Virus record (IMG/VR): IMGVR_UViG_3300028581_000113
Location: 1-36,739 of that record
Direction: 5' to 3' (one strand)
DNA length: 36,739 bases
Source: a virus
Positions 8,977 to 14,738 of this stretch are shown here, piece after piece. The translations under genes and the position numbers were made by a program. Under the pieces are notes generated by a model. It made no database searches and had not been told where the DNA came from. It saw nothing but the letters and a program-made list of their open reading frames with translations. The first letter of the stretch is position 1, and every line of letters starts with the position of its first letter.

Positions 8977-9126
8977 TTATTGTTTATCTAAAAGTTTTAT
9001 TATTTCTTTAATAGCAAACTCTTTCTTTCTTTGTAAATTGTGAGGTGAGCATTCGTGGACTAAATCAAAGCAATTATCTATGAATCTTATTAGCTCATCT
9101 CTTTTTGATATTGTTTCGTTAGTCAT
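8977..9126 (-). CDS. Small helical protein
   Basis: A 49-residue ORF (MTNETISKRDELIRFIDN, ending KEIIKLLDKQ). The operon spacing is exact: it starts 6 bases after the stop of the zinc-ribbon gene and ends one base before the next start. The protein is charged and helical with no known motif. Confidence 0.45.
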   Translation of the reverse strand: MTNETISKRDELIRFIDNCFDLVHECSPHNLQRKKEFAIKEIIKLLDKQ

Positions 9127-9132
9127 ATTATT

Positions 9133-9303
9133 TTAAGTTAAATCTTCTGGGTAAATTGTAAATCCAACCTCTCCCCAATCGTGATTCCAAGTTCCGCATT
9201 TACAAACATAGGGATTGATATAAGAATTATCACCTCGTAATTGTTCTCCACAAGTAGGACAATATGGCATTCTTACTTTTACTATTTTGTATACTGGTAT
9301 CAT
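9133..9303 (-). CDS. Small zinc-ribbon protein
   Basis: A 56-residue protein with CPTC at residues 15-18 and CKC near 34-36, a knuckle pair typical of zinc ribbons (PYCPTCGEQL...YVCKCGTWNHDWGE). Such small ribbons in phage early regions are usually of unknown role, often DNA-, RNA- or protein-binding. AAGGAG is present upstream on the mRNA but about 14 bases from the ATG, which is long. Confidence 0.55.
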   Translation of the reverse strand: MIPVYKIVKVRMPYCPTCGEQLRGDNSYINPYVCKCGTWNHDWGEVGFTIYPEDLT

Positions 9304-9324
9304 ATAATTACTAATTACTCCTTA

Positions 9325-9350
9325 AATGCCGACTAGTTATGGTTGGCATT
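9325..9350. other. Intergenic hairpin without T-tract
   Basis: AATGCCGAC pairs with GTTGGCATT (9 bp including one G-T) around an 8-base loop, in the 66-base gap between the GNA-repeat gene and the zinc-ribbon gene. No run of T's follows on the minus strand, so it is more likely an mRNA stability or processing element than an intrinsic terminator. Confidence 0.55.
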
Positions 9351-9369
9351 TCTCTCATATTATTTAATG

Positions 9370-9978
9370 TTAGTTAGTGATTAGACTATTTTCTTCTTCA
9401 ATTTCAATTTTATAATCTCCTAATACATATTGTTTTTTCCAATAAGTTGAGCCAGTTTTATCGGTTATTTCTGTAATTTTCCCACTGTCGTCTCCCCCAA
9501 TAAACCAACCTAGAGTGAAAGACGCTTTTAATTCTAAGCGAGCATCGCCATAAACCCAAGCATTGCCATAGACCTGAGCATCGCCATAAACCCAAGCATT
9601 GCCAGAGACCCGAGCATTGCCATAGACCAAAGCATTGCCAGAGACCCGAGCATTGCCAGAGACCCGAGCATTGCCATAAACCCAAGCATCGTCATAAACC
9701 CAAGCATCGCCATAGACCTGAGCATTGCCAAAGACCCGAGCATTGCCATAAACCCAAGCATTGCCATAGACCTGAGCATTGCCAAAGACCTGAGCATTAC
9801 CAAAGACCCGAGCATCGCCATAAACCCAAGCATCGCCAGATTCACTTAAATTTTCTTTCTTTTCAATATAACCCCCTAACTCTCCCTTACTTACATTACC
9901 AAATGACATTTCTGCCTTAATTTGGAATAATGTAATTCCGCCCCATTCTTTTGTGTTTTTTGTGAGACTAAATTTCAT
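9370..9978 (-). CDS. GNAxVY hexapeptide-repeat protein, predicted beta-solenoid
   Basis: A 202-residue protein in three parts. Residues 1-47 form a conserved head (GGITLFQIKAEMSFGNVSKGELGGYIEK). Residues 48-149 hold 17 tandem six-residue units of the form G(N/D)AxV(Y/F/S). Residues 150-202 form a non-repeated cap with TLGWFIGG. The six-residue period with a small residue and a Val in fixed places is what left-handed beta-helix and hexapeptide-like solenoids show. Similar GNA-repeat proteins occur in phages and bacteria without an assigned role. Variation between units is mostly at one position (W, R, Q, L) and in Y/F/S, suggesting a binding face. It has no signal peptide. Confidence 0.6.
   Translation of the reverse strand: MKFSLTKNTKEWGGITLFQIKAEMSFGNVSKGELGGYIEKKENLSESGDAWVYGDARVFGNAQVFGNAQVYGNAWVYGNARVFGNAQVYGDAWVYDDAWVYGNARVSGNARVSGNALVYGNARVSGNAWVYGDAQVYGNAWVYGDARLELKASFTLGWFIGGDDSGKITEITDKTGSTYWKKQYVLGDYKIEIEEENSLITN
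9532..9837 (-). repeat. 17 tandem 18-bp coding repeats
   Basis: The DNA encoding the hexapeptide units is a near-perfect 18-bp tandem array. Because the period is a multiple of three, other frames also stay open through it and produce spurious ORFs. Slippage or unequal recombination could change the copy number. Confidence 0.85.
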
Positions 9979-9988
9979 ATTGTTTTTA

Positions 9989-10324
9989 TTATTTATAAAT
10001 CTTAACTAACTTATTTTTAGTGCCTTCAAAGTTATCACAGCCTTCTTCTTGAAATATATCAATCGTTGAATACTTAAACTTTTTATCAACCCATTTAGCT
10101 GTCCTATCCTCAACTACATAAACCTTTCCGTCTATCTCTATCTTAGTGCCGAAAGGAATAGCACGATTGCTTACTGCCACCATCCCATTCTTAGGGACCT
10201 TCATTGATGCTGTGCGGTAGCCAGTGGGTTCGTAGCAGGTAATACGGCAACATACTTCTATATAAGGTGGGGGAGTTGGTGTGGAGCAGAATAGGAGAGA
10301 TGAGAAAAATAGGGAGCAAATCAT
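9989..10324 (-). CDS. Secreted 3D-domain (double-psi barrel) protein
   Basis: A 111-residue protein. Residues 1-19 are a short apolar segment (CSLFFSSLLFCS followed by Thr/Pro) that looks like a secretion signal. The rest matches the 3D/RlpA-like barrel pattern: CRITCYEPTGYRTAS, then GMVAVSNRAIPFGTKIEIDGK, then VEDRTAKWVD and TIDIF, with Asp73 and Asp89 in the places of the family's acidic residues. Proteins of this family act on or bind peptidoglycan. The start overlaps the upstream stop as ATGA at 10321-10324. It sits in the early unit, not with the late membrane cassette. Alternatives are envelope modification or superinfection exclusion rather than lysis. Confidence 0.6.
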   Translation of the reverse strand: MICSLFFSSLLFCSTPTPPPYIEVCCRITCYEPTGYRTASMKVPKNGMVAVSNRAIPFGTKIEIDGKVYVVEDRTAKWVDKKFKYSTIDIFQEEGCDNFEGTKNKLVKIYK

Positions 10325-10695
10325 AAATATAGGTCATCAGGATTTGGAGCAATAACTCCGCATTCCAATTCTATTGAGTCAATATACTTACCAAATTCTT
10401 CTTTTGTGAGTTTAGTTGTGCTAGCTGGTATTTTAATTTCCTGTCCCATCGCCGAGATAAACTTCGGTGATAAGTGCTTCCGCTTAAAATACTCGTGTAA
10501 GTCATTAGAAGTATCGCCTAGCTCGTCGCTAATAATCTTTAAATAAGCCCAGTAGTAGCGATTTTGCTGGTTGCTTCTATCTTCTTTCCACTCTTCAAAT
10601 ATTAATCTGTAGTTACCTTTAGTATTCTTTATAAAAGAAATAACTATATCAGTTAAATTTCCGTCTTCTATTTTCCACTGTCTTGAAAGTTTCAT
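10321..10695 (-). CDS. NinB-like recombination accessory protein
   Basis: A 124-residue protein. Key patterns are RSNQQNRYYWAYLKIISDELGD, DLHEYFKRK, PASTTKLTKEEFGKYIDSIELECG and a Pro-rich end, the signature of NinB-type phage proteins that bind ssDNA and assist recombination. I start it at the ATG at 10695 because that ATG overlaps the upstream NinG-like stop as ATGA; a longer upstream frame reaching 10776 would lie inside the NinG-like gene. It belongs to the recombination cluster with ERF, exonuclease and NinG-like genes. Confidence 0.65.
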   Translation of the reverse strand: MKLSRQWKIEDGNLTDIVISFIKNTKGNYRLIFEEWKEDRSNQQNRYYWAYLKIISDELGDTSNDLHEYFKRKHLSPKFISAMGQEIKIPASTTKLTKEEFGKYIDSIELECGVIAPNPDDLYL

Positions 10696-11219
10696 TTGTC
10701 TAAAGAAGATATTTTTATTTTTAAATCTTCTATTATTAGTTTTAAATCTTCTACTGAATAACCAGGGTGTGACCAAGAATCAGCCACTAACTTATTAAAC
10801 CATTCTAATCCGTTTTCACTTATTAGCCTTTCAGCGTAAAGGTCAAGCTCACCTGAGTTGCGGTGGTTGCATTTTATACACTGGACTTTTAAATTCCTGT
10901 CATCAAAGTCTAATCTGTCGTGCTTGTAATGTCCTGCGTTTGTTTCCTTATAGTGTTTTATTTCCAGACAGGTGTAGCACTCGACATAACCGTCTAAGTT
11001 AGCGTCTTTTTTTCTAATCCATTCTGACTGTAGTGTCCAAGCCTTTGCGTGTAGTTTTTTTCTTAAACTTTTTAGGTAGCCTTTTGACTGCTCCTTTCGC
11101 TCTTTTTTTCTTGCCAACTTTTCTGTAGCCTTTTGCTTTTCACGCTCCTTGTAGTGCTTCAGACACCAAGACGTGTTAGCAAATCTTTCTTTGTCGCATA
11201 GTTTGCAAGGCTTGTTCAT
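10692..11219 (-). CDS. NinG/Rap-like recombination nuclease
   Basis: A 175-residue protein. It has an N-terminal knuckle (PCKLCDKERFANTSWC), a very basic helical linker (about 20-60) and a C-terminal HNH-like core: CYTC at 81-84, GHYKH at 96-100, RNLKVQCIKCN with Cys114 and Cys117, and then SGELDLYAERL. This order is that of NinG (Rap), which processes branched recombination intermediates in lambda-like phages. Start and stop overlap the neighbouring genes by ATGA on both sides, indicating coupled translation. Confidence 0.7.
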   Translation of the reverse strand: MNKPCKLCDKERFANTSWCLKHYKEREKQKATEKLARKKERKEQSKGYLKSLRKKLHAKAWTLQSEWIRKKDANLDGYVECYTCLEIKHYKETNAGHYKHDRLDFDDRNLKVQCIKCNHRNSGELDLYAERLISENGLEWFNKLVADSWSHPGYSVEDLKLIIEDLKIKISSLDK

Positions 11220-11449
11220 CTTTTTATAGATTTACGATTTTGTAAATAAATCTTCCTGTTTCGTTCTGCTGTTTCATCAATCATTTTGTGCTTAACATTT
11301 ATGTATTCCTGTTCACCCATTTCCCTTATCAGACACTCTCGGACGGTAGAGGGGTGTATATTGTGCGTCCGAGCAATGTCTGAAATATGTTTATGGGTTT
11401 TGTAATCAATGACCAACTGTAAATTCCGTTCGGTTTTTTTGTTTGACAT
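11216..11449 (-). CDS. Small helix-turn-helix protein
   Basis: A 77-residue protein. Residues about 12-45 read YKTHKHISDIARTHNIHPSTVRECLI, a compact helix-turn-helix of the resolvase/homeodomain-like type, and a basic C-terminus follows. It sits between an unknown protein and the NinG-like gene. It could regulate the early unit or be a DNA-binding accessory in recombination. No effector domain is seen. Confidence 0.6.
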   Translation of the reverse strand: MSNKKTERNLQLVIDYKTHKHISDIARTHNIHPSTVRECLIREMGEQEYINVKHKMIDETAERNRKIYLQNRKSIKR

Positions 11450-11455
11450 AGTTTT

Positions 11456-11695
11456 TTAGAAAGGGATATTTTCTGTTTTTATTTTATTAGTTTGTTCTTT
11501 TGTTTTGTTTTCGTAAACGCCAATCTTGCAACTAGGCATATGATAGATTTCAACTGTTTGATATGAAGTTCCATCGTCTTTACTCCAGGTGTGTAGCTCA
11601 CCAATGTTGCGGTATATTGATTTTTCTTTTCCGTCAGTAGTGGCGTAAGTTCTCTGCACGGCAGACAGCACTTCTGTTTTAGATTTTTTAATCAT
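11456..11695 (-). CDS. Small protein in recombination cluster
   Basis: A 79-residue protein starting MIKKSKTEVLSAVQRTYA with a beta-rich centre (YRNIGELHTWSKDDGTSYQTVEIYHM) and a Lys/Thr-rich tail. The position next to the exonuclease is where comparable phages carry a single-strand-binding or exonuclease-modulating protein, but I see no OB-fold signature. Function unknown. Confidence 0.5.
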   Translation of the reverse strand: MIKKSKTEVLSAVQRTYATTDGKEKSIYRNIGELHTWSKDDGTSYQTVEIYHMPSCKIGVYENKTKEQTNKIKTENIPF

Positions 11696-11702
11696 ACTTG
11701 GA

Positions 11703-12308
11703 TTATGTTAATTTGTTATATTCGTGTTGTAACTCGGTTATCATTTCTTCTGCTTTTACAAAACCTATTGAAAGTGCTTTGTGTTTTTCTTCGTCTACAT
11801 TAATCCTAAAAATTGTCATTGATTTTTTGTAGTTAGGGTTGTAGTAGATTAGGTCGCACCAAGTTCTTTCAAGTATAAGTAAGTTCATTTGTATCTGCCA
11901 CAAGCAAGAGCTGGCAATGGCATTTTCTTTTTCTAGCAGGATGTTGAAGTAACCTTTGTCATCAGGGCATTTTATTTCAACCATTCCGTCTGGCTCTATA
12001 ATTCCGTCAGGCGAGCAACCTACAAATTCATTATACTCAGCAAAGCCAATCTGTTCTATTTTAACACCTTGTTCTAGCTCATACATACTTCTGGCAACTG
12101 GTTCAAGGTCATTCCCCCTATCTGTGTGTGCGTTAGAATAGTTTTCTTTCTCACCACTAGAAAAGTATTCGGACATTAGCTCTTTGACGTAAGTATGCAA
12201 GCCTTTGCCGTAGTTTCCAATGGCAGTAGCGTGGCTAGCGGTTACTTTTCCTTTTCTAACCCTGAACCACTCTGGGCTTCCTTGCTCTATTTTGTTGTAA
12301 ATTTTCAT
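11703..12308 (-). CDS. YqaJ-type (lambda exonuclease family) 5'-3' exonuclease
   Basis: A 201-residue PD-(D/E)XK nuclease: SPEWFRVRKGKVTAS at 11-25, RGNDLEPVA at 64-72 (Glu69), CSPDG at 98-102 (Asp101), EIKCP at 111-115 (Glu111, Lys113) and QIQ at 138-140. The family resects dsDNA ends to give the 3' overhang used by a single-strand annealing protein. It follows the ERF gene with a 4-base ATGA overlap, giving the usual annealase/exonuclease pair of a phage recombination system. Confidence 0.85.
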   Translation of the reverse strand: MKIYNKIEQGSPEWFRVRKGKVTASHATAIGNYGKGLHTYVKELMSEYFSSGEKENYSNAHTDRGNDLEPVARSMYELEQGVKIEQIGFAEYNEFVGCSPDGIIEPDGMVEIKCPDDKGYFNILLEKENAIASSCLWQIQMNLLILERTWCDLIYYNPNYKKSMTIFRINVDEEKHKALSIGFVKAEEMITELQHEYNKLT

Positions 12309-12838
12309 AAATTAAATGACGCAGACTTTTCAACAACATACTTATCAAAGTCAGCTCCGTAACCACGATGTTTTGCATAGAAATCTCTCAAATCTTCAAC
12401 ACTTTTTATGGCATCAACTTTCTTTTTAAGCTCATCTACAATATCAATTTTACTATTATCTCTAGTGTCAGCGTCCTTTGTATCGTCAATTAGGAACAAG
12501 CCATTCAAGGCGTATTTTCGGGCGTATGAAGATGCTGAACCAGTTATTTGTGCTTCGTCCATTCCTTTTTTTAATTCTGCTTCACGTGCGAATGCTGAAG
12601 TTCTTATAACAGATTCACCGTTAGTAATTGATGCGGTAGCTTTCACATAGTATCTGTCGCCTAATTGAACCATTTCATCTTTAATTGTTAGTGTATATTC
12701 GGCTGGTATTAAAGGCTTAACAGCTTCTAAAATATCTTCGCAACTTCGGTAATTGTAGTTGCCAAAAGTGTTTTTTTGGTTCTTTGGGGCTTTTAACTCT
12801 TTTTGTATTTTTGCCAATACGGCTACTAAGCTTTTCAT
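12305..12838 (-). CDS. ERF-family single-strand annealing protein
   Basis: A 177-residue protein. The N-terminal LAKIQKELKAPKNQKNTFGNYNYRS and GSASSYARKYAL at 100-111 followed by GLFLIDDTKDAD are the hallmark segments of the ERF superfamily. ERF proteins anneal complementary ssDNA during phage recombination and recircularisation. It is partnered with the overlapping YqaJ exonuclease. The C-terminal 50 residues are helical and may recruit partners. Confidence 0.8.
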   Translation of the reverse strand: MKSLVAVLAKIQKELKAPKNQKNTFGNYNYRSCEDILEAVKPLIPAEYTLTIKDEMVQLGDRYYVKATASITNGESVIRTSAFAREAELKKGMDEAQITGSASSYARKYALNGLFLIDDTKDADTRDNSKIDIVDELKKKVDAIKSVEDLRDFYAKHRGYGADFDKYVVEKSASFNL

Positions 12839-12843
12839 AAATG

Positions 12844-13152
12844 TTACCCTCGGGCTGGATTAGACGGGGAATATTCCTCGTGCCAAACCTGCTCATTTAA
12901 TCTTCTTTGTTTAATTACTTTAGGGTCAGTTGGAAGATATTTTCCTTCCTCGTTAAACTTAGCCCTTATTCTTTTGACGTGGTCTTCCCTAATAATCTTT
13001 TGGATTTCGCAACTTACCCACCATTTTCCGTCTATTATTCTTATGTGCTGGTTATAAAAGAGGTGAATTATCCTAAATGTTAGTTGAACATCACTGTTGG
13101 CTGTTTCTGGGTATGCCTTCAGGCAGTATTCAACCATTTCCTTTGTTTTCAT
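12844..13152 (-). CDS. Conserved-looking small early protein
   Basis: A 102-residue protein (MKTKEMVEYCLKAYPETANSD) with a helical N-terminus, the segment IRIIDGKWWVSCEIQKIIREDHVKRIRAKFNEEGKYLPT and a polar tail. The second part could be a winged-helix-like DNA-binding arrangement, but no family is identified. It sits 5 bases before the ERF gene. Confidence 0.5.
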   Translation of the reverse strand: MKTKEMVEYCLKAYPETANSDVQLTFRIIHLFYNQHIRIIDGKWWVSCEIQKIIREDHVKRIRAKFNEEGKYLPTDPKVIKQRRLNEQVWHEEYSPSNPARG

Positions 13153-13153
13153 A

Positions 13154-13249
13154 TTATTTTCTTAACCTAAACATCATTGCTCCAATAGAACCTATTGTTC
13201 TGCTAGGAAAGAACTGTTTTTTTAACTGTTTTTTTGTCATAGAACCCAT
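13154..13249 (-). CDS. 31-residue basic ORF
   Basis: A very short ORF (MGSMTKKQLKKQFF, ending MMFRLRK) whose stop lies one base before the start of the next gene. It is strongly basic. Gene status rests only on packing. Confidence 0.3.
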   Translation of the reverse strand: MGSMTKKQLKKQFFPSRTIGSIGAMMFRLRK

Positions 13250-13270
13250 ATTGTCAATTAGATTGTTTAA

Positions 13271-13420
13271 TTATTCATCTGTCCAAAGGGCTCTACTGTG
13301 GCGTTTTCTTGTCTTTTTTACTACAGGCTTTTCTTCTTTTTTAACCGTTAACGAAGTCAGCACTTTAAGCACTTCTTCGATTGTTCACTCGGCTTTGTAG
13401 CCATTGATTTCAATTGTCAT
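13271..13420 (-). pseudogene. Small early gene interrupted by one in-frame TGA
   Basis: The frame reads MTIEINGYKAE, then TGA at 13385-13387, then TIEEVLKVLTSLTV and a basic tail ending RHSRALWTDE, with TAA at 13271-13273. The start has the AAAACTATG context shared by several neighbouring genes, and the whole 48-codon frame looks like one protein. A single substitution (GGA or TGG to TGA) would explain the break. There is no ATG just after the stop for re-initiation. TGA ends several other genes here, so general recoding is unlikely. It could be a true nonsense mutation, a base-call error or programmed readthrough. Confidence 0.5.
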
Positions 13421-13424
13421 AGTT

Positions 13425-13562
13425 TTATTGATTAATTAGTATAAATGATAACACGCAAACTTCTGCTATAAGAGCGAAACTGGCAAACCACATAAACTCG
13501 CTCATTTTTCTTTCTGCTAAAGGGGTTTTAACCCAAAACTTTTTAGCGTAATCTTTTTTCAT
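13425..13562 (-). CDS. Small single-pass membrane protein
   Basis: A 45-residue protein with a basic start (MKKDYAKKFW) and an apolar C-terminal segment (FMWFASFALIAEVCVLSFIL) long enough to span the membrane. AATTATATG start context. Function unknown; small early membrane proteins in phages often interfere with host envelope functions or superinfection. Confidence 0.5.
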   Translation of the reverse strand: MKKDYAKKFWVKTPLAERKMSEFMWFASFALIAEVCVLSFILINQ

Positions 13563-13566
13563 ATAA

Positions 13567-13689
13567 TTATTCTTCATCTTCATCGAACTCCATCTCAAAA
13601 TCACAGTGTTCTTTGCAGTCAGGACATATACCCATACCCCTCACCACTTCACTTCCTACCGCACCGCAACAATTAGAAAAGTAATTCAT
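13567..13689 (-). CDS. Small zinc-ribbon protein, acidic tail
   Basis: A 40-residue protein with CC at residues 7-8 and CPDCKEHC near 22-29, then an acidic tail (EMEFDEDEE). The CCGA...GICPDCKEHC pattern recurs in tiny phage and bacterial ribbon proteins of unknown role. AATTATATG start context. Confidence 0.5.
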   Translation of the reverse strand: MNYFSNCCGAVGSEVVRGMGICPDCKEHCDFEMEFDEDEE

Positions 13690-13693
13690 ATAA

Positions 13694-13888
13694 TTAATCT
13701 TCGATATCAGAAGCCATTGACTCTTGATAATCTAGCTTGTTATTTTCTTCTAAAAGTTCTTGGGTTTCTTGTTCTTCTAGTTTTGTGTATTCACTCCACT
13801 GGGCGGTTGTGCCAATATAATCATCATTTCCTTCAAAGTCTTTTCCTGAATAAATAAGTCCTGCTTGTTGTGCCAATTCCTTGTTCAT
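13694..13888 (-). CDS. Acidic small protein
   Basis: A 64-residue protein (MNKELAQQAGLIYSGKDFEG) with a strongly acidic, Glu/Gln-rich C-terminal helix. It is preceded by an AAAACTATG-type start. Acidic early phage proteins can mimic DNA, but nothing in the sequence proves this here. Function unknown. Confidence 0.45.
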   Translation of the reverse strand: MNKELAQQAGLIYSGKDFEGNDDYIGTTAQWSEYTKLEEQETQELLEENNKLDYQESMASDIED

Positions 13889-13916
13889 AGTTTTGTTAGC
13901 GCCGTTAGCGCTGTAA

Positions 13917-14036
13917 TTAATTTTTAGGGTAAAGTGTTTCTAATGTAATAAGTGAACCAACGCTTATTTTGCTTCTTTCTTTTTTATCTTCGCCTATGTT
14001 CTTGTCGGCGTCGAATAAGTCTTTAAATTGATACAT
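13917..14036 (-). CDS. Small protein downstream of structured RNA
   Basis: A 39-residue ORF (MYQFKDLFDADKNIGED, ending TLETLYPKN), first after the structured element at 14077-14153 and the promoter candidate at 14172-14200. The AAAACTATG start context matches its neighbours. Not recognised. Confidence 0.4.
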   Translation of the reverse strand: MYQFKDLFDADKNIGEDKKERSKISVGSLITLETLYPKN

Positions 14037-14076
14037 AGTTTTAGTCGTTAGCTAATTTATAAATTTTGTTAGAACC

Positions 14077-14153
14077 GCCCCCAGGGCTTACGGGTTACTT
14101 GTTGTGTTTTTGCCTATTGGCTTAAACCGTCTTTCGTCGTAAGTCTCAGGGGC
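14077..14153 (-). ncRNA. Structured RNA element in 231-base gap
   Basis: On the minus strand nested complementary arms fold one extended hairpin: GCCCC/GGGGC (14149-14153 with 14077-14081), CTTACG/CGTAAG (14138-14143 with 14087-14092), GGTT/AACC (14125-14128 with 14093-14096) and GCC/GGC with a 4-base loop (14119-14121 with 14112-14114). It follows a promoter-like sequence by about 20 bases and precedes a small gene. It is the only G+C-rich patch in an A/T-rich gap. It has CUGAGA in an internal loop, as TPP riboswitches do, but lacks the other TPP motifs. Known family: none recognised. Confidence 0.5.
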
Positions 14154-14171
14154 TGTGTTCTTTACTCTTAA

Positions 14172-14200
14172 ATACTACCACCATTTTATTTTTAAAACAA
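14172..14200 (-). promoter_or_regulatory. Sigma70-like promoter candidate
   Basis: TTGTTT (14195-14200) and TAGTAT (14172-14177) lie 17 bases apart on the minus strand. The -35 box is identical to that of the promoter at 17203. It would start a transcript just upstream of the hairpin at 14077-14153. Confidence 0.4.
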
Positions 14201-14238
14201 GGGTGTTTATTTAACTAATTATAGCTAAAATTTAGGGC

Positions 14239-14247
14239 TGTGGATAA
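14239..14247 (-). promoter_or_regulatory. DnaA-box-like 9-mer
   Basis: TTATCCACA on the minus strand exactly matches the strong DnaA box and lies in an A/T-rich intergenic gap. A single copy in a window of this size can arise by chance. Confidence 0.3.
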
Positions 14248-14267
14248 ACTATTTTATTTTTTAAAGA

Positions 14268-14699
14268 TTATTCTCCTTTTTCAGCCACCCTTTTTAGGTA
14301 AGTTCTTAGCCCTGCTTCTTTTCTTTTATCAGCTGGCAAGTTGTTTGCTTCCCTAAAAATCTTTTCCATTTCTTTTAAGCACCTAATGCAGTATATTTTT
14401 TCTTTATTAGATGAGTAGTATCTCTTTCCGCACCGCAGGCAAGTGCCTACCATAAAAATACTCCTATTGTCTTGCCCGTTGTAGTGGTGCAAAGCCCACC
14501 CAGTCTTAGAGCAAATAATGTTGTGGGTAATGCACTTTTGATTGAAACAGTGTTCTTCATTGCACTCCCTTCTTTTTTCACCATTAATTCCATAATGGTA
14601 ATTTTCTATTGTTGTTAATTCACAGCCCTTATCAGGTGAGTGAAAGTGTTCGTTATCCAGGCAATCAATAAAATTGTCTGATTGAAATTGTCTAAACAT
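14268..14699 (-). CDS. Cysteine/histidine-rich zinc-binding protein
   Basis: A 143-residue protein with 12 cysteines. The N-terminal half has CELTT...CNEEHCFNQKC and CSKTGWALHHYNG; the C-terminal half has a clear ribbon, TCLRCGKRYY...IYCIRCL, then a basic helix. Two zinc sites are likely. The role is unknown; position after the methyltransferase suggests DNA metabolism or regulation. The A/T-rich gap following it holds the promoter and RNA candidates. Confidence 0.5.
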   Translation of the reverse strand: MFRQFQSDNFIDCLDNEHFHSPDKGCELTTIENYHYGINGEKRRECNEEHCFNQKCITHNIICSKTGWALHHYNGQDNRSIFMVGTCLRCGKRYYSSNKEKIYCIRCLKEMEKIFREANNLPADKRKEAGLRTYLKRVAEKGE

Positions 14700-14738
14700 A
14701 AGCCGACAAGCTAATTATGTTAATTAAATTGTTAATTA

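Noticed and set aside
9532-9837. CRISPR array
   Set aside because: The repeats are contiguous 18-bp coding units without spacers.
9458-9845. Two further ORFs on the same strand across the GNA repeats
   Set aside because: They are repetitive shadows (MAMLGS- and LWQCSG-type) caused by an 18-bp period; the frame with a conserved head and cap is the gene.
13271-13420. Genome-wide reassignment of TGA (to Gly or Trp)
   Set aside because: TGA ends several genes in ATGA overlaps (10321, 10692, 11216, 12305 and 36359), and long genes elsewhere are uninterrupted by in-frame TGA.
14138-14153. TPP riboswitch, because of CUGAGA
   Set aside because: The second conserved part of the THI element (CCUGAUCUGG...UAAU) is not present anywhere in the gap.
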